NCBI GenBank assembly: GCA_900316005.1
Contig: ONBH01000023.1
Location: forward strand, 1 to 34,760
Source: an uncultured Bacteroidales bacterium
GTDB lineage: Bacteria; Bacteroidota; Bacteroidia; Bacteroidales; Paludibacteraceae
Length of the DNA stretch: 34,760 bases
Direction of reading: 5' to 3'
Positions within the stretch are counted from its first letter, which is position 1, and each line of letters opens with the position of its first letter. The notes below the pieces were generated by a model, which searched no databases, was not told the DNA's origin, and saw nothing but the letters and a program-made list of their open reading frames with translations. Position numbers and translations under genes: made by a program. Below, piece after piece: positions 7,125 through 15,248 of the stretch.

Positions 7125-7718
7125 ATGGTCTATTTCTTGATATTTATCTCGGCGATCTTTGTTAACAACATCGTCTTGAGCCAGTTCCTGGGTATCTGCC
7201 CGTTCCTCGGCGTGAGCAAGAAGATTGACACCGCACTCGGTATGGGTGCCGCAGTAACCTTCGTGCTTGTGCTGGCTACGATTATCACATACCTGCTGCA
7301 GATGTTACTCAACCAATTCGGTTTGGGTTTCCTGCAGACCATTGTCTTCATCCTCGTCATCGCTGCCCTCGTGCAGATGATAGAGATCGTGCTGAAGAAG
7401 ATCAGCCCGTCGCTCTATCAGGCTCTGGGTGTGTTCTTGCCGCTTATCACGACCAACTGCTGCATCCTGGGTGTAGCTATTCTGGTGGCTGACGGCACCA
7501 ACAAACTGCCCGTAGGCGCTGACCACAACCTGCTCACCGGAACCGTCTTTGCATTTGCAACGGCTATCGGCTTTGCCTTGGCGCTGGTCATTTTTGCCGG
7601 TATGCGCGAGCAGCTGAGCATGAACAAGGTTCCCAAAGCCATGCAAGGCACACCTATCGCGCTGCTTACAGCCGGTCTGCTGGCCATGGCATTCATGGGA
7701 TTCTCGGGAGTGGTGTGA
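7125..7718 (+). CDS. rnfA: Rnf complex subunit RnfA
   Basis: 197 residues with about six membrane segments, paired with RnfE in the ion-pumping core. The N-terminal pattern NNIVLSQFLGICPFLGVSKK carries the conserved cysteine thought to bind the intramembrane iron-sulfur centre. It is the last gene of the rnf operon, and with B, C, D, G and E the set is complete. The gap to rnfE is unusually long for this operon and contains repeats. A repeat copy and an intrinsic terminator follow. Confidence 0.95.
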   Translation: MVYFLIFISAIFVNNIVLSQFLGICPFLGVSKKIDTALGMGAAVTFVLVLATIITYLLQMLLNQFGLGFLQTIVFILVIAALVQMIEIVLKKISPSLYQALGVFLPLITTNCCILGVAILVADGTNKLPVGADHNLLTGTVFAFATAIGFALALVIFAGMREQLSMNKVPKAMQGTPIALLTAGLLAMAFMGFSGVV

Positions 7719-7724
7719 GTATAG

Positions 7725-7777
7725 TTCTTATCTCGGCTAAAGCCTCGAACGATCGGCTAAAGCCGTACGATAGTTGA
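7725..7777 (+). repeat. Dispersed intergenic repeat, copy A
   Basis: A 53-bp sequence starting TTCTTATCTCGGC and ending GTACGATAGTTGA, nearly identical to 15164-15215 (copy B lacks one T). It holds the small stem CGGCT-AA-AGCCG. It lies directly after the rnfA stop and runs into three AGTTGA(C/T) heptamers (7772-7792). Confidence 0.9.
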
Positions 7778-7795
7778 CAGTTGACAGTTGATATT

Positions 7796-7828
7796 AAAAA
7801 AACGGGGCGCTGAGCGTCCCGTTTTTTT
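7796..7828. terminator. Intrinsic terminator after the rnf operon
   Basis: The stem ACGGGGCGC/GCGTCCCGT (one G-T pair, 3-nt loop) is flanked by A7 and T7. The T tract at 7822-7828 ends plus-strand transcription from rnfA. The A tract would let it also work for the minus strand. Confidence 0.9.
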
Positions 7829-8057
7829 ACCTGTCTCTCAAAAAAACACAGGGTTTTGCATACCCATTTACCGTGGTCTTTCAGACCCATTTACCGTGGC
7901 ATTTTCGGACACGTTCCCGAGCATTCTCGAACCAATCTCGCATCATACCCGTACCTATAATATACTTATAGTATATTATCCCGTGAACTTGACGATTCCT
8001 GCGTAGCCGGACTCATTCCCACGCATAAATGCAAGGACCGTTGGGCAGTTTCAGAGA
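7829..8057. other. Intergenic region with dyad and direct repeats, no clear gene
   Basis: Between the terminator and the minus-strand phosphoesterase stop. It holds a 15-bp direct repeat ACCCATTTACCGTGG (7862-7876 and 7885-7899) and a perfect 10-bp dyad ATAATATACT-TAT-AGTATATTAT (7957-7979). On the minus strand a 21-codon reading frame (7946-7881, beginning MMRDWFENAR and ending CHGKWV) starts 10 nt after the dyad. Whether it is expressed cannot be told from sequence. Confidence 0.5.
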
Positions 8058-9152
8058 CTATTTATTGCAATACTTGGCGTAATTGGCCTTGAAGAGCTGA
8101 ACGGCCTCAGCCAGAGGACCATAGTATTCGCCTCCGGAGGCATTCTTGTGTCCGCCACCATTAAAGACCTCGTGACAGAACTGATTGACCGGCCTATCAC
8201 CCTTGCTGCGCATACTGATTTTCACCTTCACTTTGCTGCCGTTGGCACGACTTTGCTCAGAGGGATAGACCTTATCCTCGCGCATGAAACAGGAATAATA
8301 AACATCCTTGATTTGCATAGGCAGGTTCACCAACCCTTCGGCATCGCCCGACTGGAACTGGAACCGCGCCAACTCCCTGCGTGTCAGGTAGATAAATGCC
8401 ACATGATGTTCGGGATAGATCTCCATCTTATGGTACAGGCAGTAGCCCATCAGACGCATCCTATGGGCACTATACGCGTTGAAGACGTGATCATAGACCT
8501 TATCCTTGTCCACGCCAATCCGCACCAGGTCACCTACGATCTCATACATCTCGGGGTGGTTGGAGTTGAAGGCAAAATTACCCGTGTCTGTCATCATGCC
8601 GGTATAGAGGCAGGTGCCCGCCTGTAGCGAGAGTGTTCCGCCCAACTGGCGAATGAGGCGATAGACAATCTCGGACGCACTCGGGCTCTGCGGGAACGAC
8701 AACATCACATCCGCCACATCCGAGGGATTCAAATGGTGGTCGATGAGCAGAATAGGCAGTTTGGCGCCCTTATCAGCACGTGCTGCCCTTTCCTCCATAA
8801 GCATCTCACCCACGGCGCCGATACGTTTGGGGTCGTTGAAATCGGAGCAGATGACCAGTTCGGCTGCCGCTATCGCCTCACGGATTCGGGTCACAACAGC
8901 GTCCTTGCAGTTGACATCAAAGACCATTATCTCATTCGCGCCGGGCATCCACCCGAGGAAATCGGGATACGCACTCGGCACGGCTACGGCAACCTCCTTG
9001 CCCTGTTCCTCCAGCCACGCTTTCAGACCTAATGACGAACCCATCGCATCACCATCGGGCGCCATATGTGTCAGTATTACCACACGATGCGCACCCGCAA
9101 TCATCTGCCGCGCCTCAGCCAGCGTATTCTCGTCTATCCAATTCGTTATCAT
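8058..9152 (-). CDS. nrnA: DHH-family phosphoesterase (NrnA-like oligoribonuclease / pAp phosphatase)
   Basis: 364 residues. NrnA-type enzymes degrade very short RNA oligomers and may remove the 3' phosphate of pAp, using two metal ions in the cytoplasm. Motifs are intact: HMAPDGDAMGSS (about 29-40), a SDFND motif, LLIDHH (the DHH motif, about 135) and the C-terminal DHHA1 signature GGGHKNASGG (about 335-344). The start at 9152 was chosen because the -7 element of its promoter covers 9184-9191, leaving a leader of about 25 nt. An extended start would lie upstream of the promoter. It is a single gene, convergent with the rnf operon. Confidence 0.88.
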   Translation of the reverse strand: MITNWIDENTLAEARQMIAGAHRVVILTHMAPDGDAMGSSLGLKAWLEEQGKEVAVAVPSAYPDFLGWMPGANEIMVFDVNCKDAVVTRIREAIAAAELVICSDFNDPKRIGAVGEMLMEERAARADKGAKLPILLIDHHLNPSDVADVMLSFPQSPSASEIVYRLIRQLGGTLSLQAGTCLYTGMMTDTGNFAFNSNHPEMYEIVGDLVRIGVDKDKVYDHVFNAYSAHRMRLMGYCLYHKMEIYPEHHVAFIYLTRRELARFQFQSGDAEGLVNLPMQIKDVYYSCFMREDKVYPSEQSRANGSKVKVKISMRSKGDRPVNQFCHEVFNGGGHKNASGGEYYGPLAEAVQLFKANYAKYCNK

Positions 9153-9183
9153 AATTTCAACTCTAATCGGTTCATTTAGCCCG

Positions 9184-9215
9184 CAAAGATACTGCTTTAT
9201 TTTCAAATATGCAAA
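9184..9215 (-). promoter_or_regulatory. Bacteroides-type promoter of the DHH phosphoesterase gene
   Basis: On the minus strand, TTTG (9215-9212), 20-nt spacer, TATCTTTG (9191-9184). The extended -33 is TTTGCATATTTG. It is divergent from the promoter at 9272-9303. Confidence 0.85.
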
Positions 9216-9271
9216 TAAAAATGACAAAATACAAAACAAACCATTATTTTTTTCAAAAAGATAAACAAAAA

Positions 9272-9303
9272 TTTGCGTATGTCAATTTTTTATACTATCT
9301 TTG
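9272..9303 (+). promoter_or_regulatory. Bacteroides-type promoter of the PPIase gene
   Basis: TTTG at 9272-9275, 20-nt spacer, TATCTTTG at 9296-9303. The extended -33 is TTTGCGTATGTC. The leader of about 75 nt contains a short tetranucleotide run, (CGTG)3CGT, at 9314-9328. Confidence 0.85.
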
Positions 9304-9383
9304 CAGGCTATTTCGTGCGTGCGTGCGTAGCGAGTGCGCAACGAATACTATTGAGAATATAAATAAAACAACAAAAATAAACG

Positions 9384-11174
9384 ATGAAAAAGAATGTGTT
9401 ATTGGCCCTTGTGGCTATTGTATGCGCTCTGCCGTTGCTGAAAACGACAGCCGCTAACCCCGAAGCAAACGACCCCGTATTACTGACCATTGACGGCAAG
9501 CCCGTCATGGCCTCTGAATTCCTGTACATCTACGCCAAGAACAGCGAGAACACCGCTGATAAGAAGGGCATGGACGAATACATGGATATGTTCGTCAACT
9601 TCAAGTTGAAGGTTGCCGAAGCCGAGGCTGCCGGTCTGGACACTACTGCAGCCTTCCTTAAGGAGTTCAACTCCTATCGCGCACAAGCTACCCCCAAGTA
9701 CATGAAGGACAATGAGGCACTCGACAGCCTCGTTCGCCTCAGCTACGACCATATGAGCCGCGACCGCCGCGCAGCCCACATCGCCATTCAATGTCCGATG
9801 AATGCCGACGACTCCACTCAGGCCGCTGCCCTCGAGAAAATCAACCTCATCCGCCAGCGTGTGACGACCGGTCTGCCCGTCAAGAAAGGCAAGAAGACCG
9901 TGCAGCAACCCGAGGATTTCTTTGCTGTAGCCGCAGAGGTAAGCGAAGACCCGGGGCTGAAAGAGACCAAAGGCGAGTTGGGTTGGATCACCCCGTTCCG
10001 CTACGTGTATAGTTTTGAGGAAGCCGTCTATAACACCCCTGTGGGTGAGATAACGCCCGCCTTCCGCAGCCCCTTCGGCTGGCATATTGCTTGGGTGGAG
10101 GAAGAACGCCCGCACAGCGAGGTACGCGCTTCGCATATCATGAAGATGGTGCCGCAGGGCAACGACTCCCTCTCGCGCATCGCCCGCATGCAGCTGGATA
10201 GCATCTACACCCTGCTTGCCAACGGAGCTGACTTTGCCGAGATGGCTGCCAATAACTCCGACGACAAAGGTAGCGCCATACGTGGCGGTGACCTGAACTG
10301 GTTCGGACGCGGCATGATGGTTAAGCCCTTTGAGGATGCCGTATTCTCACTGGCCGATGGCGAGATGAGTCAGCCCTTCGAGAGCCGTTTCGGTTGGCAT
10401 ATTGCCAAGGTGACCGGCCATCGTTCGATGCAACCCATCGACAGTCTCTACGCCAAGATTGAGAAAAACGTGCAACGCGACGAGCGCAGCAAGGAAGCCG
10501 ACAAATCCTTTATCCGCAAGGTGAGAGCCGAGTACCAACTGCCCGATACGATGAGCGATGAGGCTGTGCGCGAGGTAGCAGACAAGCACCTGGAAGAGAA
10601 GTATCCCGAACTGCGTCACCTGGTACAGGAATACCACGACGGCATCCTGCTCTTTGATATCTCGCTGGAGAAGGTCTGGAACAAAGCCGCCAAAGACGAA
10701 GAGGGACTGACACGCTATTTCCAGGCTCACAAGAAAGAATACACCTGGGACGCTCCGCGCTACAAAGGATACGTCATCTACGCCAAGGACAAAGCCTCAG
10801 CTACACAAGCCCGCTCCATCATCAAGAATGCCGCACCCGACTCTGTGATGAGTTATATCAACAGCCGCATCAATACCGACAGTATCAAGTATGTACGCAT
10901 TGAGCATGGCCTGTGGAAAAAAGGTCAGAATGCAGCCGCCGACAAATACGGCTTTAAGGATAAGAATGCCGAGTTCACACCCGGCGAGGATATGCCCGTT
11001 GTGATGGTCGTAGGTAAGGTGCTGAAAGCCCCCGAGGTATATACCGACGAACGCGGCAAAGTGACCAATGCCTACCAGGATGAGCTGGAGAAGGCTTGGA
11101 TCGAGGAACTCCGTGCCAAGCACACGGTAGTGATCAATCACGATGTACTCAATCAATTAAAAACCGAGAATTAA
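9384..11174 (+). CDS. Periplasmic peptidyl-prolyl isomerase with two parvulin domains
   Basis: 596 residues. Likely a SurA/PrsA-type chaperone that isomerises proline bonds in envelope proteins. Residues 1-24 form a signal peptide. A SurA-like N-terminal helical part precedes the first parvulin domain (about 130-245, with GELGWITPFRYVYSFEEAVYN and FGWHIAWV). The second parvulin domain (about 250-345) begins ASHIMKM and includes GGDLNWFGRGMMVKPFEDAV and FGWHIAKV. The C-terminal region (about 370-596) is not a recognised catalytic domain. The repeated FGWHIA signature confirms two isomerase units. It has its own promoter and probably leads into the gldG-like gene after a hairpin repeat. Confidence 0.88.
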   Translation: MKKNVLLALVAIVCALPLLKTTAANPEANDPVLLTIDGKPVMASEFLYIYAKNSENTADKKGMDEYMDMFVNFKLKVAEAEAAGLDTTAAFLKEFNSYRAQATPKYMKDNEALDSLVRLSYDHMSRDRRAAHIAIQCPMNADDSTQAAALEKINLIRQRVTTGLPVKKGKKTVQQPEDFFAVAAEVSEDPGLKETKGELGWITPFRYVYSFEEAVYNTPVGEITPAFRSPFGWHIAWVEEERPHSEVRASHIMKMVPQGNDSLSRIARMQLDSIYTLLANGADFAEMAANNSDDKGSAIRGGDLNWFGRGMMVKPFEDAVFSLADGEMSQPFESRFGWHIAKVTGHRSMQPIDSLYAKIEKNVQRDERSKEADKSFIRKVRAEYQLPDTMSDEAVREVADKHLEEKYPELRHLVQEYHDGILLFDISLEKVWNKAAKDEEGLTRYFQAHKKEYTWDAPRYKGYVIYAKDKASATQARSIIKNAAPDSVMSYINSRINTDSIKYVRIEHGLWKKGQNAAADKYGFKDKNAEFTPGEDMPVVMVVGKVLKAPEVYTDERGKVTNAYQDELEKAWIEELRAKHTVVINHDVLNQLKTEN

Positions 11175-11183
11175 CCCCCCGCT

Positions 11184-11211
11184 TGTAGAGACGGCATTCC
11201 TTGCCGTCTCT
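11184..11211 (+). repeat. Complete dispersed hairpin repeat
   Basis: AGAGACGGCA (11187-11196), a 5-nt loop, then TGCCGTCTCT (11202-11211): a perfect 10-bp stem. It lies 10 nt after the PPIase stop and 15 nt before the GldG-like start. The half copy at 97-116 matches its first 20 nt in the other orientation. There is no T tract, so it is more likely a mobile hairpin repeat than a terminator. Confidence 0.85.
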
Positions 11212-11226
11212 CCCCGAGAACCCGAG

Positions 11227-12837
11227 ATGCATCTTCGCAATGCCGTCATAGCAATAGTAGCGTTGGTACTGGCCAATATAGGTCTGTACCGCGTGGTGGT
11301 GCGTCAAGACCTGACGGCCGACAAACGCTATACGCTCTCGCGCGAGACGAAGCAACAGATGGCACAGCTGACAGAACCGCTGGAGGTCAGCATTCTGCTG
11401 GACGGAGCCCTCAATGCCGGATTCACCCGTCTGAAGAAAGCCACCGAGGAGACCCTGGAAGAACTATCTTACCATGGTCAGCTGCACTACCATACGGGTA
11501 GCAGCGACGAGGCAGAGCGTCTGGGCCTACAGCCTACCGTCATCCACGAACGGACACGCGACGGACGCACGGCGCAAACGACGGTCTATCCTTTTGTACG
11601 CCTTACCTACAAGAAACGCAGCATCACCCTACCCCTGCTGCAAAACCAACGCGGACTGAGCGGCGAGGAAAATCTCAACCACAGCATTGAGAACTTGGAA
11701 TACACCTTTGCCGAAGGCATCCATACCCTGCTCAAAGAGGGAACAGAGCGAATTGCTTTCCTGGAGGGACACGGCGAACTGGACGAGAAGAGTGTCTATG
11801 ACCTGAGTCTTGCCCTCAGTCGGTATTTTCAGATTGACCGCGGCATACTCGGCACCGACCCTGAGGCGCTGAACGCATACCGCTGCGTCATCATCGCCGA
11901 CCCCGAAACGGCATTCAGCGATACCGACAAGTATATCCTGGACCATTACATCATGCAGGGTGGCAGCATCTTATGGCTCGTCAACGGTATCCGTTTCTCC
12001 GACAAGATGCTGCAGCAGGAAGGCCTGACGCCCGTCATCGCACAGGAGCTCAACCTCACGGATATGTTCTTCCGCTACGGTGTGCGCATCAACGCCGCCT
12101 TGGTGCAAGACCTGCAATGCCTGCCTATCCCGGTGGACGTAAGCTCCGACCCGACGCAGCCTAACTTCCAACCCCTACCGTGGACCTACGCGCCGCTGCT
12201 GCTGACCTCCGAACAGTCGCCCGTCACCCGCGGTGTGTCACAGGTCTTTGGTTCGCTGATGAGTTGTATCGATGCCGTTGGTGGCGAAGACGGACTGATG
12301 AAGACCATACTTTTGGCCACCTCCACCGCCTCAACCATGACGCAAGCACCGGCTGAGGTCGATTTGTCGGACCTGACGGTAGAGCGAGACAAATTCCGCT
12401 ACGCCTATATCCCGGTAGCCATGAGCGTTGAGGGTGCATTCCCTTCGCTCTATACCCACCGCATGGCTCCGGAAGGCGTGAAGCCTCTTCCCGCCGTAGA
12501 ACGCGGCAAAACCACGCGCCAGATATTCGTAGCCGGAGGCAGTATTGCCCGCAACGAATGGCAGCACGGGCAGCCCTTACCCGTAGGATACGACCGCTAC
12601 ACGGAGACGCTCTTCGGCAACCGCGATTTCCTCGTGAACGCCGTGCTCTACCTAACCGATGACTGCGGTCTGATGGCACTCCGTAGTAAGAATGTGACGC
12701 TCCGGCTGCTCAACGACCGCCGCGCACACGATAAACTCACACAATTTCAACTAATCAGCCTACTATGCCCCATACTGCTCATCAGCCTTATCGGACTGGC
12801 TGTGTGGGCAATACGACGGAAGTTATACCTTCGGTAA
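11227..12837 (+). CDS. gldG: GldG-like ABC-transporter auxiliary protein
   Basis: 536 residues. GldG is the extracytoplasmic partner of the GldF permease and GldA ATPase in Bacteroidota. Residues about 5-25 form an N-terminal membrane segment, followed by the characteristic DLTADKRYTLS. A long periplasmic part contains LEGHGELD (about 178-185) and YILDHYIMQGGSILWLVNG (about 237-255). A C-terminal membrane segment (about 511-530) ends in IRRKLYLR. The usual neighbour gldF is not upstream; the PPIase gene and a hairpin repeat are there instead. The family assignment is good, but the function without GldF is uncertain. Confidence 0.78.
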   Translation: MHLRNAVIAIVALVLANIGLYRVVVRQDLTADKRYTLSRETKQQMAQLTEPLEVSILLDGALNAGFTRLKKATEETLEELSYHGQLHYHTGSSDEAERLGLQPTVIHERTRDGRTAQTTVYPFVRLTYKKRSITLPLLQNQRGLSGEENLNHSIENLEYTFAEGIHTLLKEGTERIAFLEGHGELDEKSVYDLSLALSRYFQIDRGILGTDPEALNAYRCVIIADPETAFSDTDKYILDHYIMQGGSILWLVNGIRFSDKMLQQEGLTPVIAQELNLTDMFFRYGVRINAALVQDLQCLPIPVDVSSDPTQPNFQPLPWTYAPLLLTSEQSPVTRGVSQVFGSLMSCIDAVGGEDGLMKTILLATSTASTMTQAPAEVDLSDLTVERDKFRYAYIPVAMSVEGAFPSLYTHRMAPEGVKPLPAVERGKTTRQIFVAGGSIARNEWQHGQPLPVGYDRYTETLFGNRDFLVNAVLYLTDDCGLMALRSKNVTLRLLNDRRAHDKLTQFQLISLLCPILLISLIGLAVWAIRRKLYLR

Positions 12838-12840
12838 TTT

Positions 12841-12870
12841 AAGATTTAAGATTTAAAATTTAAGATTTAA
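12841..12870 (+). repeat. Heptanucleotide tandem repeat before the LysM/PBP gene
   Basis: Four 7-nt units (AAGATTT, AAGATTT, AAAATTT, AAGATTT) plus AA fill the gap between the GldG-like stop (12837) and the next gene. Confidence 0.9.
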
Positions 12871-12884
12871 TGCGCAATAGATTT

Positions 12885-14483
12885 ATGAAACGACTCACGC
12901 TGATGATACTGCTGATGACAGCAGCCGAAATGGTTTTTGCCCAGCAGGATAGTATCCCCACGTGGGCCATTGATACCGTCAATGGCACGGCTGTTTGGCG
13001 TTACCGCGTAGAGAAGAGTATCGGCCTGTACCGAATCAGCAAGAACTTCGGCGTAACACAGGAAGATATCATCCGCTGGAATCCTCAACTCAAGGACCGT
13101 GGCCTGCATTTTGAGGAAGAACTTCTCATTCCCGTCACCGCAGAATGGGCTACCAAGATAGCCAATGCCAAAGCCAATGCCAACGTTGAGCCTGTAGCGG
13201 CACAGCCAACCGAACCCGCAGCACCGGTAAAGACACTCCCGCTCAAGGAGTTGCCCGAGACCGCAGTTATCAGCGCCAAGCCCGCAGAGGAACTCCGTCC
13301 CATAGAGAAGATTACGCCGGATACGCTCCCTGTCGTCGCAGCAATAGATAGTTTGGCACACCGTGATACCCTGACCGTCACACAGGTGGAGGACAGCCTT
13401 GCCGCTAAGCAGATAGAGGACAGCCTTGCCGCCCCGCGCATTCCCGTGTTGCCTCCACTCACAGGCGAGGTCATCCGTCTGGCTTTCCTACTGCCCCTAC
13501 AGGCCGACGTGGCGCAGCGCGACCCGAATATGGATCGTTTCTACGAATTCTACACCGGTGCCCTCATCGCCGTCTATGAAGCCCAGCAATCGGGGCTGAA
13601 GATTGAGGTGCGCACCTTTGATATCGGTAAGAGCAACGACCGCCTGCAGGCCATCTTATTGGACACTGCCCTTTGGCAATGCGACGCCGTCATAGGCCCG
13701 GCTTTTCCCACCGAGATAGCGATGGCTGCTCCGTATGCTCTGGAGAACCGGACGCCCATGCTCATCCCCTTCTCGCCAAACGTTCCGGGTATTGAGAACA
13801 ATCCCTACCTACTGCAATACAACTCATCGGACGAGGACGAAGCCATTGCCATGGCGCAACACATCGCCGACATGACGACAGGCGTGAAGTGCATTGAGAT
13901 AGACGCCAAGGATGAGGATATACCCATGAGTGTGCGTGACTTGAGGAATGCTCTGCATTTCTACCGCGTGCCATCCGATACCATTACCATTCGCGCCATC
14001 CTCAACGACTCGCTGGCTTCGAAACTCAGCTCCACAGCTGAGAATTTCCTCATCTTCAATACCGAGCGATACAGCAACCTGCATGTACTGATGCCCCACC
14101 TGATTCCGCTGGCAGAACAGTATCGCCTGACCTTGATATCCCACTACGCTTGGCAAAAAGAGAAGGTAGCCCTGCCCCAGATCTACACCACTACCTTCAT
14201 TCCGGATACAGACGTACAGGATAGCACCTATATGGAAACATACCAGCGTTATTTTGCCCATCGGCCGGAGACCAAGAATCCGCGCTACGACCTATTGGGT
14301 TATGACCTAACGCGCTATATGTTGCTCATACTGCCGCAACTCAGAGAGAATGCCGAGGCCGAACGTATCAGCGAGATAATCGCCCTGCCGTATCTCGGTC
14401 TGCAATCCGACCTGCGTTTCGAACGCCTCAACGCCACCGGCGGCTACCGAAACAAGGCTCTAAAAATCCTGCGAAGCAAATAA
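12885..14483 (+). CDS. LysM domain / periplasmic-binding-like envelope protein
   Basis: 532 residues. Residues 1-20 are a signal peptide ending in VFAQQ. Residues about 35-83 are a LysM peptidoglycan-binding domain (YRVEKSIGLYRISKNFGVTQ, then LLIPV). A Pro/Ala/Glu-rich linker (about 90-190) contains two copies of EDSLAAKQI/EDSLAAPRI. Residues about 195-532 have the fold pattern of type-1 periplasmic-binding proteins (RLAFLLPL, DAVIGPAFPTE, TPMLIPFSPN). It probably sits on the cell wall and may help anchor or sense the envelope. The start at 12885 was chosen over the ATG at 12870 because the charged start MKRLTL better fits a signal peptide; 12870 is possible. Confidence 0.8.
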   Translation: MKRLTLMILLMTAAEMVFAQQDSIPTWAIDTVNGTAVWRYRVEKSIGLYRISKNFGVTQEDIIRWNPQLKDRGLHFEEELLIPVTAEWATKIANAKANANVEPVAAQPTEPAAPVKTLPLKELPETAVISAKPAEELRPIEKITPDTLPVVAAIDSLAHRDTLTVTQVEDSLAAKQIEDSLAAPRIPVLPPLTGEVIRLAFLLPLQADVAQRDPNMDRFYEFYTGALIAVYEAQQSGLKIEVRTFDIGKSNDRLQAILLDTALWQCDAVIGPAFPTEIAMAAPYALENRTPMLIPFSPNVPGIENNPYLLQYNSSDEDEAIAMAQHIADMTTGVKCIEIDAKDEDIPMSVRDLRNALHFYRVPSDTITIRAILNDSLASKLSSTAENFLIFNTERYSNLHVLMPHLIPLAEQYRLTLISHYAWQKEKVALPQIYTTTFIPDTDVQDSTYMETYQRYFAHRPETKNPRYDLLGYDLTRYMLLILPQLRENAEAERISEIIALPYLGLQSDLRFERLNATGGYRNKALKILRSK

Positions 14484-14490
14484 ATACCGC

Positions 14491-15156
14491 ATGAGAAAAC
14501 GCCTATTCATAGTATTCCTGGTCTTGGCAGCGGTCGGTCTTACGAATTGCCTATATGCCCAACCCCGCCTCCTCGTGCCCGAGATGTACATCGGCGCAGC
14601 CGGCGGTGTGTCGGCTTCGCTGGTGATGTTCTCACCCAAGGTACCGGGAACGACCAACGTGCTGAATACGGCATTCCTAAGCGGGCGTGCAGGACTCATG
14701 TTCCGCTACAGCGGCCATAAGTGCTGCGGCATACAAGTGGAGGTAAACTACTGCCAACGGGGCTGGCGCGAGAACACAGACTCACACTCCTATACCCGCC
14801 GACTCGATTATATCGAGGTACCACTACTGACGCATATCTGGTTCGGCAAGCCCCACTTCCGCGGATTTATTAATGTAGGTCCGCAGGCAGCATTCTGCGT
14901 GCATGAGAGCGAATCGGGCACACGGCAAACAGGGGAGGTTTACCAGTACAATCCGATTGACAACATCGCCGACTGGGGTATTACCGGCGGAGTCGGATTC
15001 TACGGACGGACAGAGAAAGCCGGTTGCTTCCAGTTCGAAGCACGCTACAGCTACAGCTTCGGTAACATCTTCTCCTCCAAAGTGGGCTCACATTTTGCAG
15101 GCTCGAACACGATGGTACTGAGCTTTAACATTGCCTACTTGTGGCAGTTAAAATAG
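14491..15156 (+). CDS. Outer-membrane beta-barrel protein (PorT-like fold)
   Basis: 221 residues. A signal peptide (about 1-24, ending LYAQ) precedes an eight-strand-type beta-barrel (OMP_b-brl_2 type): alternating hydrophobic/polar strands such as LGVSASLVMF-like, VEVNYCQRGW, YIEVPLLTHIWF, GFINVGPQAAF and a final strand ending LSFNIAYLWQLK. YIEVPLLTHI is typical of the PorT-like porin family of Bacteroidota. It lies 7 nt after the LysM/PBP gene and is probably co-transcribed. Whether it is the type IX secretion component PorT itself cannot be decided here. Confidence 0.75.
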   Translation: MRKRLFIVFLVLAAVGLTNCLYAQPRLLVPEMYIGAAGGVSASLVMFSPKVPGTTNVLNTAFLSGRAGLMFRYSGHKCCGIQVEVNYCQRGWRENTDSHSYTRRLDYIEVPLLTHIWFGKPHFRGFINVGPQAAFCVHESESGTRQTGEVYQYNPIDNIADWGITGGVGFYGRTEKAGCFQFEARYSYSFGNIFSSKVGSHFAGSNTMVLSFNIAYLWQLK

Positions 15157-15163
15157 TTGATAA

Positions 15164-15215
15164 TTCTTATCTCGGCAAAGCCTCGAACGATCGGCTAAAG
15201 CCGTACGATAGTTGA
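15164..15215 (+). repeat. Dispersed intergenic repeat, copy B
   Basis: A 52-bp near-identical copy of 7725-7777, differing by one missing T. Like copy A it lies just after a gene end and runs into AGTTGAT-type heptamers. Confidence 0.9.
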
Positions 15216-15244
15216 TAGTTGATAATTGATAGTTGATAATTGAT
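15210..15244 (+). repeat. Heptanucleotide tandem repeat before parA
   Basis: Five 7-nt units (AGTTGAT, AGTTGAT, AATTGAT, AGTTGAT, AATTGAT) end 4 nt before the parA ATG at 15249. They may contribute to the parA leader. Confidence 0.9.
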
Positions 15245-15248
15245 ATTT

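Noticed and set aside
8774..8785. Palindrome CAGCACGTGCTG as a parS candidate
   Set aside because: It lies inside the DHH gene, lacks the GTTTCAC...GTGAAAC arms of parS, and occurs where the coding sequence explains it.
11187..11211. Hairpin after the PPIase gene as an intrinsic terminator
   Set aside because: There is no T tract, and the same sequence occurs elsewhere as a dispersed repeat.
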